This document shows positions 15,640-24,736 of a stretch of 36,803 nt of DNA, one piece after another (position 1 is the stretch's first letter; every line of letters begins with the position of its first letter). This stretch comes from Lachnospiraceae bacterium. GTDB lineage: Bacteria > Bacillota > Clostridia > Lachnospirales > Lachnospiraceae. Under the pieces are notes generated by a model, which made no database searches, was not told where the DNA came from, and saw only the letters and a program-made list of their open reading frames with translations. The stretch covers positions 1 to 36,803 of the forward strand of contig JAAWBX010000035.1 in assembly GCA_022792885.1 (NCBI GenBank), read 5' to 3'. The translations under genes were made by a program, and so were the position numbers.

Positions 15640-15686
15640 TCCCGTCTTTTTTGCGCGGCATGCAAAACGGCATTTCCTGCTTTTTT

Positions 15687-17765
15687 CTAAGCGGACGCGT
15701 TACCCGGATCCGCCGTCGACGTATCCGGTACCGAAGGCTCCGTCGGAGCCGTTGTCGGCGCTTCCGTCGGGGCTGTCGTCGGCGCTTGGGTCGGCGCCGT
15801 CGTCGGGGCTTGCGTCGGAGCCGTTGTCGGCGCCTGGGTCGGCGCTGTCGTCGGGGTTTGCGTCGGAGCCGTTGTCGGCGCTTCCGTCGAAGGCTCGGGC
15901 GGTTCCGGCTCGGCCGATACCGGCGCGTTATAGCGCTTTACACCGCCGTACATAATAACCGGCATTCCGATATAGAACTGACCGTAAAAATACCTCGCGT
16001 CACTGTAACTCAAATTGATACATCCGTGAGAACCGTCCAGCAGATACCGGTCTCCGCCAAAATACGGCTGCCAGGTCGCGTCGTGGAAACCGATACCGGT
16101 CCAGGTGACCCGCATCCAATATTTACAGGGGGTCTCATATTCCAATGAACCGTCCGGCCGATAACCCCTCATAGTCTTCGGACTCAAAAGTTCCACAATC
16201 TGATAAGTCCCCGTCGGTGTAGTCAGATCGCGCGTGGGGTCGGAAGGCTTTCCGGTCACGCAAGCCGCCGTATGAGTCAACTGTCCATTTACATAATAAT
16301 AAACCGTCTGGCTGTTCATATCGACTTCCGCATAAGTTCCGCCGTAATCATAGGTCCCATGACTTGCCGCTGACTGATCGTAGATCGGCTCAAGCACAGC
16401 CGGCTCACCGGCCTGAACATGGGCCACCAGATCGTCAAACGTAGCCTGCCAGTTCAGTTTCCACCCGTAACTGCCGCCGTAAACCGTAATAACGCTCCCG
16501 TAATGCGTCAGAAACGGCCGGCTGCTTCCATAGGTATCGTACTTGTTCTGAAGATTCGTCACAAAATCCGATAGAGGCGTCGTATCGAACACGATCTCGT
16601 TCTTATCATCCAAAGACAGACAGGAACGAATGATATCCGCGTTCACGATCTCCGTAATCCCCTCTTTCATGTCATACGTAATCTCCGCCCTCAGATAGGT
16701 ATTCAATTTTTCCGCCGTCTCCTCCAGATCGGAAGCATCCAGATCGATAATAGGATCCAGATAACATTTGATGTCCGTCAGTTTCAGTTCCGGCTTCAGT
16801 CCCTTCACTGCCTTCTCCAGTTCCTGATACGTCAGCTTCATGTTCATCCGGGTTCCCTGAACCGCCTCGGTCACCTTGAAGAAACCCTCCTCGGTTACGA
16901 TCTCCGATTTGACCGTCTCCACCTTGGTGGATTCGTCAAAATATTTTTGGCTCTCAAACCATTTTTTCAGCAGGGCTTCATCATAACTCCAGAGCGTATC
17001 CGTATCATACTCAAAAGTTTCCTCACGAAGTTTATACCACTCCTTCGGGTTTTGCTGCCCCAAAAGCGCCTGGAAATCCACATCGAATTTCGCTTCCAGG
17101 TTGATATCCGAACCGTTTAAGATAATCTTGTCTCCCTCTCTGGTCTGAATCGTCAGTTTATAAACATCGATCTGGTCCAGCAGGGTTCTCTCCGCCTCCT
17201 CCGGCGTACAGTCCGAAAAATCCACCCCGTTGATATAAGTTCCCGCAAAAAAATGCTCTTCGTAAAAAGCGACTTTTTCTTTATATTTCAGATAAAAAGG
17301 AACCATACCGACAATCGCGGCGCATAAAAGGAGAATAACCCCAATAATTACCCGTTTCTTCGTGAATATCTTTTTCCGGGTTCCTTGTCCCGCCATCCCG
17401 GGCAATTCTCCATAATCTTCTTTCCCGTCCGTTCCGAACTCGTCTGAAAAATCAACCGGATCCCCGGGCGCAGTTTCCATATCCTCCCCCGATTCCTCTT
17501 CCGGTTCAAAATATTCTTCCGGCTCCCGTAAGACGCCTTCCGCCCCCGGTAAAGGCTCGTCCTCCCCGGGCCCTGCCTGAATCTCCCGTTTTGCCTCTAA
17601 GACGTTTTCTTCCCGAAGTAACCGCTCCAGTTCGCTTCCCGGATCCTCTTTTCGGCTCTCATCCGCCGTCCGTTCCTCCGGCTTCCCGTTCAACCTGTCT
17701 TCTCCACTCCCATTCTCCATTCCTTCGTTCAACCTGTCTTCCCCGTTTCGATTCTCTCCGGTCAT
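15687..17765 (-). CDS. membrane-anchored L,D-transpeptidase (YkuD) with Pro/Thr tail
   Basis: 692 residues. An acidic cytoplasmic N-terminus (~1-130) precedes one membrane helix (VIIGVILLLCAAIVGMVPFYL, ~140-160). A long extracellular region resembles the peptidoglycan-binding domains that precede YkuD (NGVDFSDCTPEEAERTLLDQ). A YkuD catalytic domain follows (~490-625) with TGIGFHDATW and the active-site block DGSHGCINLSYSDA (Cys nucleophile, His). The last ~65 residues are an APTTAPTQ-type low-complexity tail. It makes 3-3 crosslinks or attaches proteins in the wall. It is preceded by the vanW gene 18 bases upstream, and its own site AGGAGG lies before ATG 17765, so the two form an operon. Confidence 0.9.
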   Translation of the reverse strand: MTGENRNGEDRLNEGMENGSGEDRLNGKPEERTADESRKEDPGSELERLLREENVLEAKREIQAGPGEDEPLPGAEGVLREPEEYFEPEEESGEDMETAPGDPVDFSDEFGTDGKEDYGELPGMAGQGTRKKIFTKKRVIIGVILLLCAAIVGMVPFYLKYKEKVAFYEEHFFAGTYINGVDFSDCTPEEAERTLLDQIDVYKLTIQTREGDKIILNGSDINLEAKFDVDFQALLGQQNPKEWYKLREETFEYDTDTLWSYDEALLKKWFESQKYFDESTKVETVKSEIVTEEGFFKVTEAVQGTRMNMKLTYQELEKAVKGLKPELKLTDIKCYLDPIIDLDASDLEETAEKLNTYLRAEITYDMKEGITEIVNADIIRSCLSLDDKNEIVFDTTPLSDFVTNLQNKYDTYGSSRPFLTHYGSVITVYGGSYGWKLNWQATFDDLVAHVQAGEPAVLEPIYDQSAASHGTYDYGGTYAEVDMNSQTVYYYVNGQLTHTAACVTGKPSDPTRDLTTPTGTYQIVELLSPKTMRGYRPDGSLEYETPCKYWMRVTWTGIGFHDATWQPYFGGDRYLLDGSHGCINLSYSDARYFYGQFYIGMPVIMYGGVKRYNAPVSAEPEPPEPSTEAPTTAPTQTPTTAPTQAPTTAPTQAPTTAPTQAPTTAPTEAPTTAPTEPSVPDTSTADPGNASA
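15738..15891 (-). repeat. Pro/Thr-rich coding tandem repeats
   Basis: GC-rich short repeats encoding alternating APTTAPTQ/APTTAPTE units at the C-terminus of the L,D-transpeptidase. Probably a flexible wall-spanning or wall-embedded tail; copy number may vary. Confidence 0.85.
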
Positions 17766-17783
17766 CTCTTGCCTCCTGGCATT

Positions 17784-19382
17784 TTAATTTTCGGCAGCGC
17801 TCTCTCCTGCCGCCGTTGCTTCCGTATCTGAAACCGTCTCTCCCGAAGCGCTTCCCTCAGTACCCGAAACGCTCTCTCCGCCGGACGTTCCGCTGTTCTC
17901 CGCGGACGTCTCACCGTTCTCCGCCGATGACTCCGGCGGATTCGGATTACGCCGGATCACTGCCGCTTTGGGATTATATACACTGTTATGCAGAAACTCC
18001 CGACTGACTTCCGTACCGTTCTGTTCCCGAATCAGGTATGTAACAACTTTGCTCCCCTCTTTTGATGCCGAGATTATCTCTTCCGTACCCGGCGCCAAGC
18101 TCAGATCATCCACATACTGCGGCTTTGGGGCGGACAAAACTTCTTTGACCTCCGACACCATACGAACACTCTCGCCTTCTCCCAGAAGCGGCATTCCGTA
18201 CACATCGGCCCATATCACATTATTATGAAAACCCATCGTGATTAGAACCGTTCCGGCAGAATTATTCTCAAATTTAAAATCCGAATTCGGATAACTGATC
18301 ATGGCGTCCTCGCCGGCAGGCACATAGCTCACAGACATACTGTGATTATGCCGTTCCGTGGTATTCAGTCCCGAAAAAATCACCGCATTATACAACGTGC
18401 TGGACACCTGGCAGATTCCGCCTCCCAGCTCGTTCACCACTTCGCCGCCCACATAGGTCCCGGCCTCCTGATAACCCTGCTCCGCCGTCGTCCCGCCGAT
18501 CGCTTCCAAAATCGAAAAAGTTCCTCCGGACGGCACAATCGTTCCGTTCACCGCCTGGCAGGCAAGCGTGATATTCACGTCTCTGGCCTCATTCCCCGGC
18601 GTAGTCTCCGTCGTAAACGCCCCGATCTTCCGATAGGACGACCGGACCGCATCCGCCAAATATTCCGCCGGCATCTCCTCCGGCGTATACGCATCATCAA
18701 AAATCGGATCGATCACCGCCTGAAAATTCCCGGCCTCCACCGCCTCTTCGATCCTCAGGACCAAATCGGCCTGATCCAGCACCTGTCCGGGTTCCGGATC
18801 CGTAAAAAGCAATTCCCCGGTAGCTTCGTCATAACCGCTTAAAGACGCGGCCGTTGTGGCCGTATTCTTCGCCTCCGCAAAATTTTCCGCAAATGCCTCC
18901 GCCCGCTCCCGGCTGTACAAATCCAACACCGTATACTCAATCGGATCCGTCTTTAACTTCTCCGCCTGTTCCCCCTGTTCTTCCCGGCTTCCCGTATGGC
19001 CGTAGGCAAAAGCTTCCGTCAAAAGCTCGTCCACTCCGCCCGTAAAAAGATCGTCCACCGGCACCCGTTCCTCGCCGCATCGCACCTGCATATTCCAGTT
19101 CAGAGCCTCCAACTGCGCTCGCACCTGGAGTCGACCTTCTTCCATCGTAAGACCTGCCAGAGACTTCCCTTCAAAAGAAATCCCCTCGCAGAAAACATCC
19201 CGCCGCACGGTCGGTTCCTCATTCCCCAAAAGTCTTATAATCATATATATGGCACCACTCACAATCAGGGCGGCCATGCCGACCACCAGGAATCTCACCA
19301 TAATCGCCCGCCTTCGTCTCCTGGCCCTTCTTTTCCGCAGCATCTCAGCTCTTCTGCGGCTCCCTTGCCCTGTTGCCGACAT
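17784..19382 (-). CDS. VanW family cell-wall protein
   Basis: 532 residues. An Arg-rich cytoplasmic stretch (RRRAEMLRKRRARRRRR) is followed by one membrane helix (FLVVGMAALIVSGAIYMIIRLL) and an outer region with peptidoglycan-binding-like sequence. The VanW domain covers ~250-400: VNGTIVPSGGTFSILEAIG, GYQEAGTYVGGEVVNELGGGICQVSSTLYNAV and ERHNHSMSVSYVPAGEDA. The C-terminus is a Ser/Glu/Thr-rich tail. The biochemical role of VanW is not known; it is found with glycopeptide-resistance and wall genes, and here it leads an operon with an L,D-transpeptidase. The start ATG 19382 is preceded by AAGGGGG. Confidence 0.88.
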   Translation of the reverse strand: MSATGQGSRRRAEMLRKRRARRRRRAIMVRFLVVGMAALIVSGAIYMIIRLLGNEEPTVRRDVFCEGISFEGKSLAGLTMEEGRLQVRAQLEALNWNMQVRCGEERVPVDDLFTGGVDELLTEAFAYGHTGSREEQGEQAEKLKTDPIEYTVLDLYSRERAEAFAENFAEAKNTATTAASLSGYDEATGELLFTDPEPGQVLDQADLVLRIEEAVEAGNFQAVIDPIFDDAYTPEEMPAEYLADAVRSSYRKIGAFTTETTPGNEARDVNITLACQAVNGTIVPSGGTFSILEAIGGTTAEQGYQEAGTYVGGEVVNELGGGICQVSSTLYNAVIFSGLNTTERHNHSMSVSYVPAGEDAMISYPNSDFKFENNSAGTVLITMGFHNNVIWADVYGMPLLGEGESVRMVSEVKEVLSAPKPQYVDDLSLAPGTEEIISASKEGSKVVTYLIREQNGTEVSREFLHNSVYNPKAAVIRRNPNPPESSAENGETSAENSGTSGGESVSGTEGSASGETVSDTEATAAGESAAEN

Positions 19383-19412
19383 AAACAATCCCCCTTAAAT
19401 TTAACATCCCCT

Positions 19413-19441
19413 ATTATAATCGATTCCTTATGTAAAGGCAA
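19413..19441 (-). promoter_or_regulatory. sigma-A promoter of the vanW operon
   Basis: On the minus strand there is -35 TTGCCT (19436-19441), 17 bases, and -10 TATAAT (19413-19418), about 30 bases before the vanW start. The AT-rich stretch 19442-19570 between the two divergent promoters has no gene. Confidence 0.65.
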
Positions 19442-19573
19442 TAAAAAATATGTCGAATAAATATTAACAAGTATTACAAATATGTAAAAAATTATCGAAC
19501 AAATTCTTATCCCGCCCGTTTTTCCCGACATACTGCACCAAAAAATTTCCGGTAAACTTTTCTTGATTCCTGC

Positions 19574-19602
19574 TTGTCAGAAAAAACATTTCCCTGTATA
19601 CT
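19574..19602 (+). promoter_or_regulatory. sigma-A promoter of pyrBI
   Basis: Near-consensus -35 TTGTCA (19574-19579), 17 bases, -10 TATACT (19597-19602). It gives a leader of about 75 bases before pyrB. Confidence 0.8.
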
Positions 19603-19612
19603 GGAAAAAGCA

Positions 19613-19643
19613 AAGAAAGCCAAAAAGAAAACTGGCTTTTCTT
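19613..19643 (+). promoter_or_regulatory. hairpin in the pyrB leader, possible attenuator
   Basis: AAGAAAGCCA (from 19613) can pair with TGGCTTTTCTT (from 19633) with one bulge, ending in a T-rich run. Its position between promoter and pyrB suggests transcription attenuation. No PyrR-binding consensus is recognisable. Confidence 0.35.
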
Positions 19644-19681
19644 CGGGAAACCTGTCGATTTTCACAAAGGAGAGAAACCGT

Positions 19682-20596
19682 ATGAAACATGTTTTAAGCC
19701 CTCTGGATTTTTCCACGGACGAACTGGACCGACTGATGGACCTGGCCTGTGACATTGAAAAAAATCCGCAAAAATATGCCAAAAAATGCGAAGGCAAACA
19801 ACTGGCTACTCTGTTCTATGAGCCAAGCACGCGCACGCGTTTAAGTTTTGAATCCGCCATGCTGAGCCTGGGAGGAAGCGTTTTGGGATTCTCTTCCGCC
19901 GACTCCAGCTCCGCCGCCAAAGGGGAAAGCGTATCGGACACCATCCGCGTGATTTCCTGCTATGCCGATATCTGCGCGATCCGACATCCCAAAGAAGGCG
20001 CCCCCCTAGTCGCCTCTTTAAGATCCGGCATTCCCGTAATCAACGCCGGCGACGGCGGCCATCAGCACCCCACCCAGACCATGACCGATCTTTTGTCGAT
20101 CCGTTCTTTAAAAGGTTCCATCTGTCATATGACCGTCGGTCTTTGCGGCGACTTAAAATTCGGCCGCACCGTTCATTCTCTGATTCATGCCCTGGTCCGC
20201 TACCCGGACATCCATTTCGTATTGATTTCTCCGAAAGAACTCCAGATCCCCGATTACATCCGGGAAGACGTATTAAAAGCCAGAGGGATTCCTTTTGAGG
20301 AAGTGACCGATCTCGAAGACGCCATGCCGAAATTGGACATCCTCTATATGACCCGCGTCCAGAAAGAACGTTTCTTCAACGAGGAGGAGTACATCCGCAT
20401 GAAAGACTGCTACATCCTCGACGTGGAAAAAATGAAGCTGGCCAAACAGGACATGCTCGTCTTACATCCGCTGCCCCGGGTCAATGAAATTTCGGTAGAA
20501 GTGGATGAAGACCCCAGAGCCGCCTATTTTAAACAGGCCAGGTACGGAAAATATATCCGCATGGCTCTGATTTTGACGCTTTTGGAACTGGCCTGA
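19682..20596 (+). CDS. pyrB: aspartate carbamoyltransferase, catalytic chain
   Basis: 304 residues. It has the carbamoyl-phosphate loop [16 protein letters not shown], the Ser/Lys loop [31 protein letters not shown] and the C-terminal HPLPRVNEI. It condenses aspartate with carbamoyl phosphate, the first committed step of UMP synthesis. ATG 19682 was chosen for its AAAGGAGAG site and the family N-terminus [16 protein letters not shown]; the frame is open back to 19574 but that part is promoter and leader. It is followed after 21 bases by pyrI, as in enteric-type regulated ATCase, so a catalytic/regulatory complex is expected. Confidence 0.95.
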   Translation: MKHVLSPLDFSTDELDRLMDLACDIEKNPQKYAKKCEGKQLATLFYEPSTRTRLSFESAMLSLGGSVLGFSSADSSSAAKGESVSDTIRVISCYADICAIRHPKEGAPLVASLRSGIPVINAGDGGHQHPTQTMTDLLSIRSLKGSICHMTVGLCGDLKFGRTVHSLIHALVRYPDIHFVLISPKELQIPDYIREDVLKARGIPFEEVTDLEDAMPKLDILYMTRVQKERFFNEEEYIRMKDCYILDVEKMKLAKQDMLVLHPLPRVNEISVEVDEDPRAAYFKQARYGKYIRMALILTLLELA

Positions 20597-20617
20597 CGCC
20601 AGAGAAAGGAGATTATC

Positions 20618-21043
20618 ATGTTAAACATCGGCGGATTGCAAAACGGCATCGTCTTGGACCACATTCAGGCCGGAAAAAGCATGTCCATCTACAAACATCT
20701 GGGTCTGGATAAGCTGGACTGCCAGGTAGCGATCATCAAAAACGCCCGCAGCAACAAAATGGGACGAAAAGACATCATCAAGATCGAAGGCGGCCTGGAC
20801 AAAGTAGATTTGAATGTACTGGGCTATATCGACCACAACATTACCGTCAATATCATAAAAAACGACGTGATCGTGGAGAAAAAAACCTTAAGTCTTCCCC
20901 GTGAGATCACGGGCGTCATCCACTGCAAAAACCCGCGCTGCATCACTTCCGTGGAACAGGAACTTCCTCACGTCTTTCTCCTGTCCGACGAGGAGACACA
21001 GACTTACCGCTGCAAATACTGTGAAGAAAAATATACATTATGA
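20618..21043 (+). CDS. pyrI: aspartate carbamoyltransferase, regulatory chain
   Basis: 141 residues. The N-terminal nucleotide-binding part (LNIGGLQNGIVLDHIQAGKSMSIYKHL) is followed by a C-terminal zinc domain with four cysteines: C-N-P-R-C in HCKNPRCI, and RCKYCEEKY. It binds PyrB trimers through the zinc domain and gives allosteric control by nucleotides. AAAGGAG precedes ATG 20618. It is the second and last gene of the pyrBI operon. Confidence 0.95.
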   Translation: MLNIGGLQNGIVLDHIQAGKSMSIYKHLGLDKLDCQVAIIKNARSNKMGRKDIIKIEGGLDKVDLNVLGYIDHNITVNIIKNDVIVEKKTLSLPREITGVIHCKNPRCITSVEQELPHVFLLSDEETQTYRCKYCEEKYTL

Positions 21044-21062
21044 AACGATTAAAATCCATTCT

Positions 21063-21102
21063 AAAGGGAGGGGCCATGTATAACTACATAGCCCCTCCCT
21101 TT
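21063..21102 (+). terminator. pyrBI terminator
   Basis: A 12-bp stem AAAGGGAGGGGC (21063-21074) / GCCCCTCCCTTT (21091-21102), then TTCC. The A-rich left flank is weaker for leftward use, though it may also end the convergent ABC permease gene. Confidence 0.85.
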
Positions 21103-21162
21103 TCCTTGCGGCTCTCTTCCCGCGTAAACCAATCCCGAAGCGATAAGTTCTTCCAAATCCTC

Positions 21163-23319
21163 CTAATTTTCCGAAAGCCTGCTGACATCCAGGCCGTTCA
21201 TGTTGTAATAATACGTATAATGCGTATTGTAAACATGATAACTTTCAACCGCTTCCCCGAAGCCCGGAGCATATTCCTCACGCTCGGAGATACTCACCTC
21301 CACCCGGCCATACAGGCCCGACAGATCAATCGGTTTATCGGCGTTCATCTGAAGCACCCGAATCAGATCCTCCCAGGAAATCCCCTGCTCCGCTTCATAA
21401 AAATTGTTATCTCCTTCCATAGCATAATAATAGAATTGCCAGCTAAAGTCTTCCATCCCGTACAGTTCAAAATTGACATTTAATTCTTCATAATTCGAAT
21501 CCTTCCAATCGGAAAGAATCGAAACGATCTCGTCCGCAGCTTTTTCATTATCCTGGTTGATTTTTTCCATATAAGCTTTTGCCGTCGCGGGCAGCCGCCC
21601 GGTAATCGGAATCACCGAAGCGTACGTCTCGCTTCCGATCGTACTCACCAGAGTCAATGTGCCAAGAACGCCGTCTCCGTACAGGTTCGGATCCTCCGCC
21701 GCCCGGTACCAGTCCGCAAAATCCATTTGAAGCACTTCCTCCTGAAGAATTCGGTATACCGCCTCCGAATCGGCTATTCCCAGACCGGAAACCTGCACCA
21801 GCGTCGCATCCACACCGAGATTCGGCAACTCCCGATATCCCTCTCGATAGCCTTCTTTTTCCTCCAGGGTTCGGGCGATCACTTCCCAGTCTTCATTGGT
21901 CAGGTAAATATAGCGCAAGATCGAACCGGTCCCCGTACCGATCTTCATCATCAGGCGTTGACGATTCTCCATACTTCTTCCGTAAAGGCGTTCGTCTTCC
22001 TTCCAGAGACGCACCTCCTCGGAAAGCCGGTTCGCAACCAGTTCCTTTACCTCCTCCGAATCCAGATCGATCCGTCCGACCTTCGCGGCAAAATAATCCT
22101 CATATTGACGGCCATTGTAATAAGTCGGCTCATCCAGCCCCAAAACATTCACATAACGGATATCTCCGGCTTCCGGCGTCGTATTCAAAACCACATTGTA
22201 AATCCCCCACATGCCGAAAATCGTCAGCACATTCAAAAGCGCCAGAAGCCCCAGTCCCGGAACGGCTTTCGCCAGGTTACGCCACTTTCTGGTTGTAATC
22301 AATTCATAAAGGAAGTACACCACCACGGCAATCACATAGATCACAAAAAGAACGTAGACATCGGTAATATCTATGGAATCACGGCTAACCATATAACCAA
22401 ACAAAGCGGAACAGCAGATCAGGCAGACCAGCATGGACATGATTAAGCGACAGGCAAGCTGAAGTCTGCGGCTGACCGCCGCCTGCCCGGCCGCCTCGGA
22501 TTTTCTCCGGCCAAACAGCCACATGGCGAACAGAGCATAAAGAATACCAAGAAGCAGTGTATAAACCCCGCTGCTCAAAGCCGTCAAACTATCACCGCTC
22601 CCGATAAAAACGTTGGCAAAAATTCCTACCACCACATTATATTTTGCATCCAAAAGAGGCAGCAGGCTCTCGTCAGGTACCATCGGAAGCCAGGAAGAAA
22701 CCGAAAGGGTAACAATCGCCAAAAATATTCTAGGAACAAAAATAATAATTCCGGAAACGGCCATATTGGTAAACACGGTTCCGGTCAGGCAGATCGCTAT
22801 GGCGATCGCCGACGCCACAAACATATTTCCCGCCAGTACATTCAAAAGAATATGCCATACATTGTTCCAGTTTACCGAAAAATAGCGTGAAAAAACCGAA
22901 AACAGGCCGGCGCCTAACAAAGACGGCACCAGGACATACAAAAACATCCAGCTCATCGCCGCCGCAAAAAAACTTAAAAACACACAATTTCTGGTCTGAG
23001 GAATGGAATGATAATAATCCGAAGCATTCCGTTTCGTCAGAAAATGAAACATATACAACATCAAAAGCGGCGTTGCCACCGTAAAAGTCAGCATTAAAAA
23101 GGGATGCATCGCCAGCATATTCATAATTTCCTGACTGGGTATATAAGTTTCACCCATCCTCGCGATATCTTTCTCCAGGCTCAACTGAGAAATCACATTG
23201 CCAACCGGAATCAGCACCGATTCCAGTGTCAGAAGAATCAGCGTGGTCAAACCGACCATTTTTCCCTGGCGGAATGCTTCCCGGTACAGACCCATATCAA
23301 ATCGTTTTTTCTTATTCAT
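21163..23319 (-). CDS. ABC-2-type transporter permease, large
   Basis: 718 residues. A run of hydrophobic segments in the first ~380 residues (for example TTLILLTLESVLIPVGNVI, FLMLTFTVATPLLMLYMFHFL, VFLSFFAAAMSWMFLYVLVPSLLG, LACRLIMSMLVCLICCSALFGYMV) is followed by a ~330-residue soluble C-terminal region of unknown fold (from NVVLNTTPEAGDIRY). HYHSIPQ-like DYYHSIPQTR near residue 120 is typical of permeases paired with YtrA-type GntR regulators. The start ATG 23319 has GGAGG upstream and overlaps the end of the ATPase gene by 8 bases. The substrate is unknown; such systems often respond to wall-active compounds. Confidence 0.8.
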   Translation of the reverse strand: MNKKKRFDMGLYREAFRQGKMVGLTTLILLTLESVLIPVGNVISQLSLEKDIARMGETYIPSQEIMNMLAMHPFLMLTFTVATPLLMLYMFHFLTKRNASDYYHSIPQTRNCVFLSFFAAAMSWMFLYVLVPSLLGAGLFSVFSRYFSVNWNNVWHILLNVLAGNMFVASAIAIAICLTGTVFTNMAVSGIIIFVPRIFLAIVTLSVSSWLPMVPDESLLPLLDAKYNVVVGIFANVFIGSGDSLTALSSGVYTLLLGILYALFAMWLFGRRKSEAAGQAAVSRRLQLACRLIMSMLVCLICCSALFGYMVSRDSIDITDVYVLFVIYVIAVVVYFLYELITTRKWRNLAKAVPGLGLLALLNVLTIFGMWGIYNVVLNTTPEAGDIRYVNVLGLDEPTYYNGRQYEDYFAAKVGRIDLDSEEVKELVANRLSEEVRLWKEDERLYGRSMENRQRLMMKIGTGTGSILRYIYLTNEDWEVIARTLEEKEGYREGYRELPNLGVDATLVQVSGLGIADSEAVYRILQEEVLQMDFADWYRAAEDPNLYGDGVLGTLTLVSTIGSETYASVIPITGRLPATAKAYMEKINQDNEKAADEIVSILSDWKDSNYEELNVNFELYGMEDFSWQFYYYAMEGDNNFYEAEQGISWEDLIRVLQMNADKPIDLSGLYGRVEVSISEREEYAPGFGEAVESYHVYNTHYTYYYNMNGLDVSRLSEN

Positions 23320-24226
23320 ATTGGTCGCCCTCCAATACCGCATGAAATTGATAACCCAACGCTTCCATCTCATAAGTGAAAACTTCCTCCAACGTCAGTG
23401 GAAGAATCTCGACCAGCGTCGGATTCATGGCTTTAAGTTTCGCCATCACAATATCCCGTTCTCCCCTCACGATCAAATTGGCTACGGAGCCCCGTTTCAT
23501 ATAATGAAGAATCTCAATTCCGTCGAAAACGGAGCGATCATATTCTTCCAGAAACGCAATCTGAATCTTAAACAGGGACGTCTTCAGATTTTGAATATCG
23601 CTCTCGAAAATCAATCCGCCTTTGTGCAGAAGCGCCAACTGATCGCAGGTATCCTCCAGTTCCCGGAGCGAATGAGAGGTAATAATCGCTGTCGCTTTCC
23701 GCTCCAGCACATCCTGACAGATCAGGCCCTTGACCAGATTCCTCATAACCGGATCCAGGCCATCAAACGTTTCGTCAAAAAAGATATAATCCGGCTTCGC
23801 CGACAAAGCCAGAATCGTCGCGGCCTGCCTTCGCATTCCCTTGGAAAACGTATTCAAATTCTTCTTCATGTCCAACCCAAAACTCTCGGCCAGATATTCA
23901 TAGCGTTTTCGGTCAAAATTCCGATAAGCTACGCCGTAAAGATCCGCCATTCGATTCATATTGGCACCGGGAAGAAAATACAGCTCATCCGGCACATAGG
24001 CGATCCGGTTTTTGATCTTCTCGTTGTCAAAAACATTCTCCTCATCGATCCGAATCTCCCCGCCGTCGGCCCGGTACACCCCCGCCATCAACCTTAAAAA
24101 CGTCGACTTCCCGGCCCCGTTCGAACCTACCATCCCATAAATACAACCGTTCGGAATGCTGCAGTTGACGGAATCCAACGCAGTAAAATCTTCAAACTTT
24201 TTCGTCACATCGACTGCCTGAATCAT
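23312..24226 (-). CDS. ABC transporter ATP-binding protein
   Basis: 304 residues with all nucleotide-binding motifs: Walker A GMVGSNGAGKST (~32-43), signature-like NTFSKGMRRQAATILAL, Walker B DYIFFDETFDGLDP and the H-loop ITSHSLRELEDTCD. The C-terminal ~90 residues are an accessory domain. It powers the permease encoded next. Its ATG overlaps the regulator's stop in ATGA, so translation of the three genes is coupled. Confidence 0.92.
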   Translation of the reverse strand: MIQAVDVTKKFEDFTALDSVNCSIPNGCIYGMVGSNGAGKSTFLRLMAGVYRADGGEIRIDEENVFDNEKIKNRIAYVPDELYFLPGANMNRMADLYGVAYRNFDRKRYEYLAESFGLDMKKNLNTFSKGMRRQAATILALSAKPDYIFFDETFDGLDPVMRNLVKGLICQDVLERKATAIITSHSLRELEDTCDQLALLHKGGLIFESDIQNLKTSLFKIQIAFLEEYDRSVFDGIEILHYMKRGSVANLIVRGERDIVMAKLKAMNPTLVEILPLTLEEVFTYEMEALGYQFHAVLEGDQYE

Positions 24227-24606
24227 GCCCGCAGCACCTCCTTTTCTTCGTAAACCTCATGAATCAAAAGCAAAAGCTCATCCAGCGTAACGCCCGCCAG
24301 CTTCATCTCCCATACCAGTTCTTTCAGATCTACCAGTTTTTCTCTCTTTATCTCACTTAAAACTTTCACTGCGCTCTCAGACACAAAGCACCCCTTTCCC
24401 GGAACCGAACAGATTACTCCCTTTCGATCCAGCTCCGTATAAGCCCGCTGTATTGTGTTCGGATTAATCGCTAAATCCACCGACAAACTTCGAACCGACG
24501 GCAGCTGCGCCCCCGGCGCCAAAACTCCGGTCAATACAAAACGCTCCATTTGAGAAACGATCTGCTCGTAAACCGGTTTTCTGGATAACACATCAATCTG
24601 GAACAT
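24223..24606 (-). CDS. GntR family regulator, YtrA subfamily
   Basis: 127 residues. A winged helix (PVYEQIVSQMERFVLTGVLAPGAQLPSVRSLSVDLAINPNTIQRAYTELDRKGVI) is followed by a short ~45-residue helical tail, the size and layout of YtrA-type repressors. It leads the regulator-ATPase-permease operon, and an inverted repeat overlaps its promoter. Confidence 0.92.
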   Translation of the reverse strand: MFQIDVLSRKPVYEQIVSQMERFVLTGVLAPGAQLPSVRSLSVDLAINPNTIQRAYTELDRKGVICSVPGKGCFVSESAVKVLSEIKREKLVDLKELVWEMKLAGVTLDELLLLIHEVYEEKEVLRA

Positions 24607-24630
24607 GCGGCGCCTCCTTTTTCCGTATTT

Positions 24631-24667
24631 GTATTAAGTATATTAACTGTCTTAATTGTCTTAATAC
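24631..24667 (-). promoter_or_regulatory. promoter/operator of the GntR-ABC operon
   Basis: The inverted arms GTATTAAG (24631-24638) and CTTAATAC (24660-24667) flank the promoter. On the minus strand a -35-like TTAAGA (24659-24664) and -10 TATACT (24637-24642) stand 16 bases apart. TTAAGACA is also repeated in tandem here. Autorepression by the YtrA-type regulator is likely. Confidence 0.6.
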
Positions 24668-24682
24668 AGTTATACTATAACA

Positions 24683-24708
24683 AAGCCCCTGACATTCGTC
24701 AAGGGCTT
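24683..24708 (-). terminator. terminator after purD
   Basis: The imperfect stem AAGCCCCTGAC / GTCAAGGGCTT lies 29 bases beyond the purD stop, with a short T-rich follow-on. It would end the long pyr-pur run. Confidence 0.6.
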
Positions 24709-24736
24709 CCTTTATCTGATTTTTCGGATGCAAAAA

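Noticed and set aside
15651-16148. Arg-rich plus-strand frame opposite the L,D-transpeptidase tail
   Set aside because: A shadow of the GC-rich Pro/Thr repeats; low complexity and no start signal.
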